From contig NZ_LZDS01000023.1 in assembly GCF_001678755.1 (NCBI RefSeq), forward strand, positions 225,060 to 289,059: a stretch of DNA of 64,000 nucleotides, in the 5' to 3' direction. Shown here in pieces: positions 20,182 to 29,409 of the stretch (positions are counted from its first letter, which is position 1; every line of letters starts with the position of its first letter). The notes under the pieces were generated by a model that had not been told where the DNA came from, made no database searches, and was given only the letters and a program-made list of their open reading frames with translations. The stretch comes from Acinetobacter gandensis. Its GTDB lineage: Bacteria > Pseudomonadota > Gammaproteobacteria > Pseudomonadales > Moraxellaceae. The position numbers and the translations under genes were made by a program.

Positions 20182-20655
20182 ATGAAAAGTATTACAGTCA
20201 ATCATCCTTACCGCCCAGATCTCTATCTTTTTATCTTACATGCAGTATTGATGGCATACAGCTTTTACCTTTGGAAGGTTTATCCATACATTCCAACCAA
20301 GCCAGATATGGGTGCTTTATTCTTTTTGATTATTTCTGTTTTGGGTGGATTTATTGGAATCGTCATCATTGCTGTGACTTTGCCCAGATTAGACCGCACT
20401 GTGCGTTACTTAACGCTTTCAAAATTTGTTTTAAGTTTGGTGTATTGGTTGTCGAGCACAACCATTTTCGTTTTATTTGGCAGTACTAAATTTATATTCA
20501 ATAATCCCCTTGTACTATTTGTCTTCGTTTTTCTATTTTTTAGCAGCCTGTATTTTTCAATTATTCGCGTTGCAGACATGCGTAAGAAAGACTGGCTGAT
20601 TTTGGGCGGGATATTGGGTGGAGTAGTATTATTGTTCTTTTTGCCAAAACTTTAA
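20182..20655 (+). CDS. Small integral membrane protein, four predicted helices
   Basis: 157 residues with four hydrophobic segments at roughly 15-35, 45-70, 82-105 and 108-130, plus a final one at 137-155, and a short basic loop (DMRKKDW). No family recognised. Independent small gene downstream of glyS; its ribosome-binding site is weak (AAGAACAATAT). Confidence 0.7.
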   Translation: MKSITVNHPYRPDLYLFILHAVLMAYSFYLWKVYPYIPTKPDMGALFFLIISVLGGFIGIVIIAVTLPRLDRTVRYLTLSKFVLSLVYWLSSTTIFVLFGSTKFIFNNPLVLFVFVFLFFSSLYFSIIRVADMRKKDWLILGGILGGVVLLFFLPKL

Positions 20656-20877
20656 TCGCTAAATAACCCAGCTAAATCTTCATGAATTGTTTAAGATAAT
20701 GTACTAATAATTCAATGAGACCGTTTGAAATACTAGATAAATCACTTCTTAATACATCAATGTGAAAAAGATCTTCTGTTGCACTCAATATCTCGTTTTA
20801 AATAAAGACGAATAAGACTTGAGCAAATAAATCTCGGCATGCTAAAAATAACTCAAACTAAATAAAATGAAATACCT

Positions 20878-21234
20878 ATGATGAATGAAAAATTACTTAG
20901 CTTTGGATTATTGATTCTATCTATTTCTTCTGCAAATGCTGGAACTGAAATGACTCATTCTCGAATCATCATTTCTTCACCCGATACCGTTGCAAGTTAT
21001 GATTGCGCGGGACGCTCAGTGAATATTCCTGCTCCAGATAGCCGTATTACTCTAAAAGGCAGTTGCCCGATGATTACGGTTGCAGGTCCAAATACAACGG
21101 TCTATGTAGAATCAGTCAATAAAATCAATATTTATGGGCCAAATTCGAAAGTGTATTATCAAAAAAGCACCCATCCATCACGCCAAGTCAGCATCAATGC
21201 CGTTGGTCCAGGAAGTGCAGCCTATAAACGTTAA
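20878..21234 (+). CDS. Secreted DUF3060-like protein
   Basis: 118 residues with a signal peptide ending SSANA near residue 21. The mature part has repeated short strands of the form C-x-G-x-x-V-x-I and V-x-G-P-N-T-x-V-x-V, with two cysteines (DCAGRS, GSCP). This spacing is what DUF3060 proteins show. Likely a small beta-helix-like periplasmic or surface protein. A second ATG directly follows the first. Confidence 0.65.
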   Translation: MMNEKLLSFGLLILSISSANAGTEMTHSRIIISSPDTVASYDCAGRSVNIPAPDSRITLKGSCPMITVAGPNTTVYVESVNKINIYGPNSKVYYQKSTHPSRQVSINAVGPGSAAYKR

Positions 21235-21341
21235 ATATTAAGTGAATGAAGTTGAATTTAGGATTAAGACTTAAATCTATAGCCAATAATTCACCAATTC
21301 CCTATACTCAACCTTAACAACACTCAACAAGAAAGAAACTT

Positions 21342-21731
21342 ATGAAATTGAAAGCATTCATTTTGACTGGTCTTGCGGGTCTAACACTTTCTGCATGTAC
21401 ATCTGCACCAACAATTCCGCAACTTGAAACAGGTGTATTACAAGAAGTTCAAAACATTGATGTCTATCCAGATACCACGGATAACAAAGCAAAACTGACT
21501 AAATTTGTAGATAAATGCGTGATTGAATTTACAGGCAATTTAGAAGAAGCAAAATCGGTTGAACAATGGTCATTTAAAGGCTTAACCCTGATTTCAGGTG
21601 GTACAGCAACCTTTGCCAAAGATGGTACAAGTTCAGCGCACAATTTTGATTTAAATGCGGCGGATGTACAAAAGAACTTCCTTGCATTACGCGGTCATTT
21701 TGCTAAAGATGCGCTTACACAATGTGAATAA
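21342..21731 (+). CDS. Small lipoprotein of unknown function
   Basis: 129 residues; signal peptide ends LSACTS, lipobox with cysteine at about residue 19. The rest is soluble with two cysteines (KCVIEF and the C-terminal QCE) that could pair. No known domain. Good AAGAAAG ribosome-binding region 8 bases before the start. Ends in an inverted-repeat terminator. Confidence 0.75.
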   Translation: MKLKAFILTGLAGLTLSACTSAPTIPQLETGVLQEVQNIDVYPDTTDNKAKLTKFVDKCVIEFTGNLEEAKSVEQWSFKGLTLISGGTATFAKDGTSSAHNFDLNAADVQKNFLALRGHFAKDALTQCE

Positions 21732-21737
21732 ATAATA

Positions 21738-21769
21738 AAAACCATATCTCCAAAATGGAGGTATGGTTT
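21738..21769. terminator. Inverted-repeat terminator
   Basis: AAACCATATCTCC/GGAGGTATGGTTT with one G-T wobble and an AAAA-T loop, 7 bases after the stop of the lipoprotein gene. Confidence 0.7.
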
Positions 21770-21965
21770 CATTTTTCCTTGAATCTTGAACAATAATTCG
21801 TTCAAATCCATAATTTTTAATCATGAAAATCGTAACTAGCACCACACCACAGCAACGCGTAAAACACATATAAGCCACTGTATTTTCATAAAATTACAAT
21901 ACTGCATTAACTTAACCAAGTTTCCACACTTCAAACTTCCGCGTATCTGAGCTGTTATTGCATTG

Positions 21966-21981
21966 TGTGACTTATCGCACA
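21966..21981 (+). promoter_or_regulatory. CRP/Vfr-like half-site pair
   Basis: TGTGA-CTTATC-GCACA is one mismatch from the TGTGA-N6-TCACA consensus, about 100 bases upstream of the gene at 22084, within a 350-base gap otherwise without a gene. A single site by eye is weak evidence. Confidence 0.25.
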
Positions 21982-22083
21982 AAACCACTTTTTGCTTTTT
22001 TTTACTCTTAAGATGTCCTCTGCTCCAAAAGCGCTAATGCTGAGTGCAACAGCAGAGTTCAATAAAAGAGGATTATTTAAAAG

Positions 22084-22731
22084 ATGAAACCTTTATTTAA
22101 AACAACGCTGATAACTGCAGCCCTATTTGCAACCACACCACTATTTGCCAATACAACAGCATCAGTGGAAGCTAGAGTAGATGCACAACAACCGAGTGTT
22201 CTACAAAATTTAAAACAAGACATTAATCAATCTGCACATAAAGCAGGTGATAAAATTGAAAAAGGCGTCGATAAGACCAAAACATTCACTCAAGAAAAAT
22301 GGCAAGACACCAAAGAATTTAGTGCAGACAAGAAGCAAGATGCCAAAGACAAATGGGCTGAACTAAAACAGTCTAAAGATGAGAAAGCCGAAGCATCTAA
22401 AGCTGAAATTGATGCCAAAAATGAACAAAACAAAGCCAAGCTAGATGAACGAAAAGCACAGCTTGATGAAAAAGCAGCAAAAGACAAAGCAAAACTGGAT
22501 GAGCGTAAAGCCAAAGTTGACAATAAAGTAGATCAAACCAAAAGTTATTTAGGTGAAAAAGCGGATCAAAGTCGTCAATTTGCAAGTGAGAAATGGCAGC
22601 AAACTAAGGATAATTTCCAAAAAGGTCAACAAGCCAATGTCAGTGGTGGCAGCAATGTTCAGCTGAATACGCCTGTCGCTCAAGCAGAAGTTCATAGCTC
22701 ACATGAAGCCTCTATTGGTGCGCATAAATAA
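22084..22731 (+). CDS. Secreted coiled-coil, lysine-rich protein
   Basis: 215 residues. Signal peptide ends TTPLFAN near residue 23. Residues 35-190 are a long amphipathic helix with seven-residue periodicity, K/D/E/A-rich (KAKLDERKAQLDEKAA repeated with variation), resembling LEA or apolipoprotein-like helices. No enzyme motif. The neighbour at 22940 has the same design (signal peptide, charged helices with QAWDNTK and DNTVQQVDQGAQ-like segments), so the two may be related periplasmic proteins, but they are not adjacent in one operon. Likely structural or stress-related; not recognised further. Confidence 0.7.
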   Translation: MKPLFKTTLITAALFATTPLFANTTASVEARVDAQQPSVLQNLKQDINQSAHKAGDKIEKGVDKTKTFTQEKWQDTKEFSADKKQDAKDKWAELKQSKDEKAEASKAEIDAKNEQNKAKLDERKAQLDEKAAKDKAKLDERKAKVDNKVDQTKSYLGEKADQSRQFASEKWQQTKDNFQKGQQANVSGGSNVQLNTPVAQAEVHSSHEASIGAHK

Positions 22732-22771
22732 GCATCTTTAGGCTTTCAAAATACTCTCCCTCCAGAGAGGA

Positions 22772-22797
22772 GGCTCACTTTCGCGTGAGCCTTTTTT
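22772..22797 (+). terminator. Terminator
   Basis: GGCTCAC-TTTCGC-GTGAGCC followed by six T residues. Confidence 0.95.
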
Positions 22798-22939
22798 ATG
22801 CTGAAATGCTCCATACACCGTTCTTGTTTAAAGCTGTATTGATTTTGCTACCTTGGCTTTTTTCTATTCCGTTTTTTCTATAATGCGTTAAAACCATTCA
22901 TCAGTTAGAAAATCTATAAAATTCAGAGGTGAAGCCATA

Positions 22940-23482
22940 ATGGATTTATTGAAAACGACTTTATGCCTTAGCCTAGCGCTGGCTGCACCCAGTTTATGGG
23001 CTCAGGTAGATGCAAATACACAACAAGGTACGCAAAGCGACACTAAAAAATTGGTCACACCTTATGGTGACAACCCAAACCTATTACATGTATGGGCTTA
23101 TAAAGCACAAGAAGGTGTGGTTGGCGCAGCTAAAAATATTGGTGAAATGACTGAACGTGGCATTTCAAAAATCAAGCCGTCAGTTGACCAAGCATGGGAC
23201 AACACCAAAACAGCGACCAATAATACAGTGCAGCAAGTTGATCAAGGCGCACAGCACGTCACTCAAAACGTAAATGAAAAACTTAAAGATACACGTGAAG
23301 CCATTACTGGAAAAAGCAGTCAGCCTGCACCTATTACGCAGCAATCTTTAAGTGAGTCATCTTCTGGCAGTCAAATCAATACCACGCCAAGCAACAATGC
23401 GGGACAAAATAGTAATCAATATCCGCAAAGTAGCTATCCATCAAGTTCTACTTCAACGACCTATCCAGTTACAGATTTATAA
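22940..23482 (+). CDS. Secreted helical protein with a disordered S/Q/N-rich tail
   Basis: 180 residues. Signal peptide ends SLWAQ near residue 22. Residues 50-120 form charged helices with V-x-Q-x-A-W-D-N-T-K and a Q/N pattern like the protein at 22084. The last 60 residues are low complexity (serine, glutamine, threonine and proline), probably disordered. No domain recognised. Preceded by a TTCAGAGG ribosome-binding region. Confidence 0.65.
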   Translation: MDLLKTTLCLSLALAAPSLWAQVDANTQQGTQSDTKKLVTPYGDNPNLLHVWAYKAQEGVVGAAKNIGEMTERGISKIKPSVDQAWDNTKTATNNTVQQVDQGAQHVTQNVNEKLKDTREAITGKSSQPAPITQQSLSESSSGSQINTTPSNNAGQNSNQYPQSSYPSSSTSTTYPVTDL

Positions 23483-23500
23483 TTTTTAGTCCTCTATTTT

Positions 23501-23527
23501 AAAGCTCAACTTTGGTTGGGCTTTTTT
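23501..23527 (+). terminator. Terminator
   Basis: AAGCTCAAC-TTTG-GTTGGGCTT with one wobble pair, then a T run, just after the stop at 23482. Confidence 0.8.
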
Positions 23528-23596
23528 AAAGCCCAAATACAATCGTTTTGGTATTTGGCAATCTGCCTATAAAAACAATGATGTAATGAGAAAAAA

Positions 23597-24106
23597 ATGC
23601 GAATTTTATTTGGTATGTTGCTAGGTATTCTACTCTGCGTTGGGTCTGTGATTGGCTTACAACGTTTTCCACAATTGCTAAAAAGTTATCCACAGTTGCA
23701 AGCTATTTTTCCACAATTGTATAACTCTCACCAATATAACCATGATGCCGAAGGTAAATTATTACAAACCTTAGAAATGCTAGATGACGAAGAATACAAA
23801 TCGACTGAAGGCAATGAAGTGACACTGTATCAACTCGACGATCAATGCAAAATAAACCTTTATGTTTTTGGTGAATCCTATCAGAGCCTAACAAGTTATT
23901 ATTTTCACAAAGGTCAGATTTTACGTGCCTATGAAACATATCTGACTTATCCAAACGGTGGCTTTTACGCTGAACCCAATACTAAAGAGCCTTTTAAACT
24001 TGAAAAAAGTTATTTACGAATCATGATGCCAAACAATATCGAGACTGAACTTGAATTTAAACAAATCAAAAATCATTTCAATGCTAAATTTTTGAAAAAT
24101 TGCTAG
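23597..24106 (+). CDS. Membrane-anchored protein of unknown function
   Basis: 169 residues. A hydrophobic N-terminal segment (RILFGMLLGILLCVGSVIGL) looks like an uncleaved signal anchor. Three copies of a PQL-like motif (PQLLKSYPQLQAIFPQLYN) follow at about residues 25-45. The remaining soluble part has two cysteines (QCKINL and the C-terminal KNC). No family recognised. Confidence 0.65.
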   Translation: MRILFGMLLGILLCVGSVIGLQRFPQLLKSYPQLQAIFPQLYNSHQYNHDAEGKLLQTLEMLDDEEYKSTEGNEVTLYQLDDQCKINLYVFGESYQSLTSYYFHKGQILRAYETYLTYPNGGFYAEPNTKEPFKLEKSYLRIMMPNNIETELEFKQIKNHFNAKFLKNC

Positions 24107-24188
24107 AAGCTTCCTTTACATATTCTCTAAGATCTACCTAGCGAATAGGTGAATTTCATCAACTCAAATTTAGCTATTAAATTAAGCA

Positions 24189-24614
24189 TTAAGGAGCAGG
24201 TTTGAGATATCGCCTACGTACAAACGATGCTGTACAGATTTGAATAAGCATCAACAGGCAAAATGGATAGTCAACCCAGACTGATAAATGATCAATATGA
24301 GCAACCAATCCAAAGACAGAAAAATAGACCTGTCCCACAATAATAGGTACTACAACAAGCCATAGTCCCCAATACCAATAGCGATTTAAAAAATCAATAA
24401 GTACTAAGACGAAATGCGCAATAAAAAATACCGAAACCAGCACAACTTGTAAGGTCGGCATAAATTTATGAACTTCAAAATCGGGGTTCTGGAATAAATA
24501 ATTTTCACTGATATTTAGTACATAACTGTACCATACCCAAGAGATGCATGCGGTAAAGAGAATCAGCATGCAAAATAATCTTAAACTTTTTTTATTGGCA
24601 AGATCGACCTGCAT
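24189..24614 (-). CDS. Small membrane protein with four predicted helices
   Basis: 141 residues with hydrophobic segments near residues 12-35, 55-75, 80-103 and 110-130. The start at 24614 has AGGG six bases before it; the ATG two codons earlier sits directly on that sequence and is less likely. No family recognised. It lies parallel to the dehydrogenase gene but about 50 bases downstream of it. Confidence 0.65.
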   Translation of the reverse strand: MQVDLANKKSLRLFCMLILFTACISWVWYSYVLNISENYLFQNPDFEVHKFMPTLQVVLVSVFFIAHFVLVLIDFLNRYWYWGLWLVVVPIIVGQVYFSVFGLVAHIDHLSVWVDYPFCLLMLIQICTASFVRRRYLKPAP

Positions 24615-24669
24615 AGACATCCCTATTTATATAGAGCTTTGTTCAAAAATAAGGTTCCTTAAACTCGTT

Positions 24670-25623
24670 TTAATTCACCTGCCGAATGACCATCCCCGCT
24701 TTAAAGGCCTCTACATTTTCCACCAATTGCTGCACAATGCGTTGTCTTGCATCGACGCTGCCCCAGGCACTGTGTGGAGTAATGATTAAATTCGGAATGC
24801 TCGCATCTAACAGTACATTACCATCTTTGGGTGGTTCTACTGTCAGTACATCGGTCGCTGCACCAGCAATCTCCCCAGCTTTTAAAGCATCTGCCAAAGC
24901 GGCCTCATTCACGACACCACCACGCGCACAGTTAATTAGAAAGGCTGAGGACTTCATTTTTTCAAGTTCTTCACGGCCAATTAAATCACGCGTTTCATCG
25001 CTTAATGGGCAGTGTAATGACAGAAAATCAACCTGTGGTAACAGCTCAGCAAAAGGAATTCTTTTCTCACGTGCAGGACGGTTTGGTAAAGCTGCAATTT
25101 TAACTTGCATGCCGAAGGCCTCAGCGAGCTTTGCAACGGCCTGACCTAACTCACCATAACCGACTATGCCTAAAGTTTTGCCAGAAAGTTCCATAATTGG
25201 GTAATCCATCAAGCAAAACTGCGTGGATTTATTCCATTCACCCGTACGTACTGCACGGTCATATTTCAGTAAAGATGTTGCCAAATTCAACATCAGCATG
25301 ATGGTATGTTGTGCTACTGCGGCAGTGCCATATCCCTGACAATTACACACCACAATGTCTTGCTCACGTGCAAATTCAAGATCCACATTATTGGTGCCTG
25401 TTGCAGAGATCAAAATAACTTTAAGCTGTGGATTGTGCTGCATGTGCTCGGCATTGATCTGTACTTTATTGGTGATAATCACCTCAGCATCAGCAATACG
25501 TTCTGCGACTTCAATCGGTGAAGTTGCAGGATAAACAGTCCATTGATCAAACTGTGCTGCTAGGGCACGAAAATCCAAATCATTTTTATCCAATGATTGA
25601 TAATCTAGAAATACTGCTTTCAT
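24670..25623 (-). CDS. D-2-hydroxyacid dehydrogenase (glycerate/hydroxypyruvate reductase-like)
   Basis: 317 residues with AAGGAG 6 nt before the ATG. The NAD-binding domain has GYGELGQAV near residue 150, and catalytic residues are visible as NCARGG (Arg), TVEPP (Glu) and TPHSAWG (His). It belongs to the family that includes HprA and TtuD-like glycerate dehydrogenases, which reduce hydroxypyruvate or glyoxylate. The specificity residues cannot be read by eye, so hprA is only a likely symbol. Confidence 0.85.
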   Translation of the reverse strand: MKAVFLDYQSLDKNDLDFRALAAQFDQWTVYPATSPIEVAERIADAEVIITNKVQINAEHMQHNPQLKVILISATGTNNVDLEFAREQDIVVCNCQGYGTAAVAQHTIMLMLNLATSLLKYDRAVRTGEWNKSTQFCLMDYPIMELSGKTLGIVGYGELGQAVAKLAEAFGMQVKIAALPNRPAREKRIPFAELLPQVDFLSLHCPLSDETRDLIGREELEKMKSSAFLINCARGGVVNEAALADALKAGEIAGAATDVLTVEPPKDGNVLLDASIPNLIITPHSAWGSVDARQRIVQQLVENVEAFKAGMVIRQVN

Positions 25624-25732
25624 GCCCGCTCCTTGTTTGCTGCACTTTTCTCGTTTTAGATCTGTCATTATTAAACCCTGCTCATGCCATTATTTCAATG
25701 ACTCGCAGTCCGTACAGATATTAAAAAACTCG

Positions 25733-25924
25733 CTATTTCGCGGGTTTATCAAGATGATGTCGGAGTGAATTTCTTATTTTCAGCACCACATAAATGGTTA
25801 AAATGGCTAAGACCATCATGCCACTGCTAAAGATTAAAATGGTTGAACTAAAACCCTGTGCATACACTGGATTTGTCACCAGTGACGCAATGAACAATAC
25901 AGCAAGCATCTGTGCAGATTGCAT
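25733..25924 (-). CDS. Small membrane protein
   Basis: 63 residues from the ATG at 25924, which has AGGGG 8 nt upstream; longer frames starting at 25945 or 25990 are possible. Two hydrophobic segments (residues 5-20 and 25-48) with a VYAQG turn. No family recognised. Confidence 0.5.
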   Translation of the reverse strand: MQSAQMLAVLFIASLVTNPVYAQGFSSTILIFSSGMMVLAILTIYVVLKIRNSLRHHLDKPAK

Positions 25925-26042
25925 ACTGATACCCCTCATATTCCTTATGATGAATGGGATGGTATGACTAATTTTTATACCACCTTTCATTCATCATAAT
26001 CCCTTATAAAAAATAAGCAATAGGGGCTTTTTGATCAAAAGT

Positions 26043-27383
26043 TTAAATTTGACTGTCTTCCAGCTCAGTCACAAACTGGCATTGTGATCCAGATTGTTCA
26101 GTAAATACAGCTTGCCCATACTCATCACTGCTGAGTAAAAGCTGTTTATAGTTCACCGTGTAGTAACCTGCATATTTCTGCATGAGTACAGGATGCATCC
26201 CTGAGGGCAAATCCTCCTGTGCAGAAATTAACTTCATGACCTGACGATCATTCATGACCACCATGTAGCGTTCATCTTGTAAATAAACATAAACCAAACC
26301 CGTGCCTTTGGCTTGCAGTGGAATCAAAAATTTATGATTCAGCTCAATCACACCTGCGGCATAACATTCTATTTTTTGACTAATGACATTAAATACCAGG
26401 CCATGCGCATATTGATCCAACAGTAAGCTACGGCTTTCCTGTGGCATAAAAGTGTTAATCCCGAGTTTATTTAAATCCTGCTCACTTACCTGTTTATTAT
26501 TAAATAAGGCACGCAACAAAGTCTGCTTTTGTTTAGCATCAAAAAACTGCGGATCGAGCTGAAAATGGTTATTTTTTAGAATTTGACCTAAGGCAATACG
26601 ATGGCGCGAAAGTAAATTTTCAATCACTTTACGATAATAAAATTTACTATTCTTTTTCACTTTACGCATTTTTTGATAAAAATACTGCGCATCAAAAGTG
26701 TGACGTAAAAAGTCATTCAGTAGCTCGGAACTGGCAAGTACAGCAATTGCATCATGTCCGGTAAATGGTAAATGCAGCACATGTACATGCGGAATCAGTG
26801 CCTGCAATTTTTCAAAATGTGCACGATCTTCAGGACAGTATGGGTCATAGACCACAATATATTCACGCTCATTCGAAACATCGTCGGCTTGAATCCGCAT
26901 ATTGGCATTTAAGCTCGGCTGAAAGAACATGCCATAGCGCGTATCAACAATATCTTCAGGGTCAATCGAATACTGCGGCACCATACTGACCACACGCTGA
27001 AAATCAAATAATTTCGCGTATTTAATGGCCGCATAGCCGCCCATCGAGCCACCATAAGCAATACGAACTGTAAACTGCTCAAGGATGTGCTGAATTTCGG
27101 CAAACATGTTCTGCATAGATGCTGCTGGAAACCATGACTTTTGCTTTGGCATGACACCAATGACATTAAAATCATACTTTTGTAATGACTTTTCAGCATT
27201 GATACTTAGCCCTTTAGCACGGGTAATCAAATCACCAAATGAAAAGATCAGTTCACTGGAACTTCCAGGTTGAAAGATCACCCGAATTTGTTCATCTTCA
27301 AATATGATCTGCTTCTCTACGAGGGTTTGCTCAGTTCCTTGTTGCGTCACGCGGTTCCTTCCTGTCAGTTTCAAAGTTGTCAT
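26043..27383 (-). CDS. Putative serine hydrolase (alpha/beta fold) with an extra C-terminal domain
   Basis: 446 residues. The segment IAYGGSMGGYAAIKYA holds a nucleophile-elbow G-x-S-x-G-G with Ser113. Candidate triad partners are Asp180 (VVYDPYCPED) and His210 (PFTGHDAI), in the right order and spacing for an alpha/beta hydrolase. About 230 further residues of unknown type follow the hydrolase half. The gene starts 51 bases from the divergent methyltransferase at 27435. It is not recognised as a named family; the C-terminal half may bind a substrate or carbohydrate. Confidence 0.6.
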   Translation of the reverse strand: MTTLKLTGRNRVTQQGTEQTLVEKQIIFEDEQIRVIFQPGSSSELIFSFGDLITRAKGLSINAEKSLQKYDFNVIGVMPKQKSWFPAASMQNMFAEIQHILEQFTVRIAYGGSMGGYAAIKYAKLFDFQRVVSMVPQYSIDPEDIVDTRYGMFFQPSLNANMRIQADDVSNEREYIVVYDPYCPEDRAHFEKLQALIPHVHVLHLPFTGHDAIAVLASSELLNDFLRHTFDAQYFYQKMRKVKKNSKFYYRKVIENLLSRHRIALGQILKNNHFQLDPQFFDAKQKQTLLRALFNNKQVSEQDLNKLGINTFMPQESRSLLLDQYAHGLVFNVISQKIECYAAGVIELNHKFLIPLQAKGTGLVYVYLQDERYMVVMNDRQVMKLISAQEDLPSGMHPVLMQKYAGYYTVNYKQLLLSSDEYGQAVFTEQSGSQCQFVTELEDSQI

Positions 27384-27434
27384 GCTGCGAATATGCTATT
27401 TTATAGAGGCCATACAGATAAAAAAGTGCAGAAT

Positions 27435-28211
27435 ATGACACAATCACTACATCCTGCCGCACAACAGGGCTTCAGTTCAGCAGCTGAACTGTATCAACAG
27501 GCTCGCCCTGACTATCCAGCGGCTATAACGCCATGGCTTCAACAACATTTAAATCTGTCTGAGCATGCGCGTTTACTCGACTTAGGCGCAGGGACTGGAA
27601 AATTCCTGAATTATATCAAACCACTCAACCAACACATCACCGCCGTCGAACCTGTGGCTGAAATGTTAGCTGAATTGCAAAAAAAACATCCACATATCGA
27701 AACCCTCGCTGCACGCAGCGATAATATTCCCCTCAATAATCATAGCATCCACGCAGTTTTTTGTGCCCAATCTTTTCATTGGTTTGCTAACCGCGAAACC
27801 TTACATGAAATTGCGCGTGTACTAAAGCCAGAAGGCTATTTAGTACTAATCTGGAATCAACGAGATATCAGCGTTGATTGGGTCAATGCGTTGGCCAATA
27901 TCGTCAATGCACTTGAAGGAGATACACCACGTTATCATAGTGGTGAATGGCGAAAAGCCTTTGAACAACAGACGACTTTTCAATTGAGCGCTGAAACCAC
28001 ATTTAAACAACCGCATCAAGGTACAGTCGAACAAGTAGTTTCAAATCGTTTACTTTCGACCAGTTTTATTGCTGCCCTCCCAAGCGCAGAGCAACAACGC
28101 TTAAAGCAACAATTTGAACAAATCGTTGAACAATACACGGAAAAAAGTGCTCATGATGATATTGTTTTCCCTTATATCACTCATGTCTATGTCTTTAAAA
28201 AAATAAGTTAA
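27435..28211 (+). CDS. Class I SAM-dependent methyltransferase
   Basis: 258 residues. Motif I is LLDLGAGTGKFLNY near residue 50, the acidic post-I region AVEPVAEM near 72, and the ALPxA-like segments match methyltransferase type 11 (UbiE/Tam-like). The start at 27435 (MTQSLHPAA) is preferred over an upstream ATG since the extra residues look non-coding. Substrate unknown; trans-aconitate methyltransferase-like enzymes share this shape. Confidence 0.8.
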   Translation: MTQSLHPAAQQGFSSAAELYQQARPDYPAAITPWLQQHLNLSEHARLLDLGAGTGKFLNYIKPLNQHITAVEPVAEMLAELQKKHPHIETLAARSDNIPLNNHSIHAVFCAQSFHWFANRETLHEIARVLKPEGYLVLIWNQRDISVDWVNALANIVNALEGDTPRYHSGEWRKAFEQQTTFQLSAETTFKQPHQGTVEQVVSNRLLSTSFIAALPSAEQQRLKQQFEQIVEQYTEKSAHDDIVFPYITHVYVFKKIS

Positions 28212-28230
28212 TCCTCAAGGAAATCATATT

Positions 28231-28806
28231 ATGTCGAATCTGCCGTTAAAAAAACTCGCACTGATCATGTTATTGAGTAGTACATTCGGATTAACTGCTT
28301 GTCAAAAAACTTCAGAAAATGAACAGCAAAATGCTGACATTTCTGCGGATGATCAAATTATGCAAGAGCTCAACGCTGATCCAGTGAAAGTCTTTGCCAA
28401 AACGCCAGATGATAAACATGACATTCAGGCGCTGACGGATTTTGATACCCGTTTTACCGCCGTGAGCGATGACATGGAAGATGAGTTAATGCGTATGAAA
28501 GATGAAGGCTCATTAACAGCAGAGTTTGCTTTACAGCGTAAACAGGACAACATCCAATCTGCGCTCACCATGCTTAAAGCACTTGATTTAAAAACCGAGC
28601 AAGGCCGCTATATTCAGGGTTTGATGTACCAATATTGGGATAATCAAGCGAATCTACTCAAGCAACAGCCCACAGATAAAGCCTCTGAAGGCGTTCCACA
28701 AAACAAAAGCATCAAAGGCTTAGGCCAGTTCATTCATGCTCAGGAACAATTAGGCCATTGGCAGGAACAATATCCCGAGCTTAAACATCCTGCTCAAGCT
28801 CAATAA
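28231..28806 (+). CDS. Putative lipoprotein, helical
   Basis: 191 residues; lipobox LTACQKT with the cysteine at about residue 24. The mature part is helix-rich and acidic, no known domain. It is 19 bases after the methyltransferase gene, so they may be cotranscribed. Confidence 0.72.
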   Translation: MSNLPLKKLALIMLLSSTFGLTACQKTSENEQQNADISADDQIMQELNADPVKVFAKTPDDKHDIQALTDFDTRFTAVSDDMEDELMRMKDEGSLTAEFALQRKQDNIQSALTMLKALDLKTEQGRYIQGLMYQYWDNQANLLKQQPTDKASEGVPQNKSIKGLGQFIHAQEQLGHWQEQYPELKHPAQAQ

Positions 28807-28832
28807 ATTAAAAGTCTAAAAATGACTTAAAT

Positions 28833-28859
28833 AAAAAGGGTTCCACGTGAACCCTTTTT
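28833..28859 (+). terminator. Terminator
   Basis: AAAAAGGGTTC-CACGT-GAACCCTTTTT, perfect 11-bp stem with A/T runs. Confidence 0.93.
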
Positions 28860-28882
28860 ATTTAGAAATACAACGCAAAAAA

Positions 28883-29293
28883 TTAAGGACGCTCTGCATA
28901 TTGCGGTAAATCATCATGAATACTGTCCCATTCTGCTTTTGAGCTGACGAATATATGGCAGACTGGTACTTGCTGTATGGGTGTATCCAATGTTCCTATA
29001 CGTAAGCGATAGTAATCCGGGTTATCGGCTTTAATACTCATAATAGGTGAACCACATTCCCCACAAAAACAACGCTGTGTGGTTGGTGAAGATTGAAACT
29101 TTTTCAATACCTGTTCACCCGACACAATTTTGAAATCTGCTTTGGCTATTGGAGCATTGGTTGCATAGGCTGTTCCATTGGCTTTACGACAACGTGAACA
29201 GTGACATTCTACAATTTCACCAATGGGCCCATTGATTTCATAACAGACCGCACCACATAAACAGCTGCCCGTATATTGTTGTTCTATGCGCAT
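28883..29293 (-). CDS. GFA-family (glutathione-dependent formaldehyde-activating) protein
   Basis: 136 residues. Cysteines follow the GFA/CENP-V zinc pattern: GSCLCGAVCYEI (residues 9-20), CHCSRCRK (about 31-38), and FCGECGSP (about 75-82). The family includes glutathione-formaldehyde-adduct enzymes and many proteins of unknown substrate. Good overall length match. Monocistronic. Confidence 0.88.
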   Translation of the reverse strand: MRIEQQYTGSCLCGAVCYEINGPIGEIVECHCSRCRKANGTAYATNAPIAKADFKIVSGEQVLKKFQSSPTTQRCFCGECGSPIMSIKADNPDYYRLRIGTLDTPIQQVPVCHIFVSSKAEWDSIHDDLPQYAERP

Positions 29294-29409
29294 TATTTTG
29301 ATGTCATTTGCTTAAGGGAAGCATCAACATAGCACACTGCTCCGACGCATTTGTGACAATTTATGGATGCCTTAGGCAAAACAATTAAACCCAATCCAGT
29401 TGAACAATC

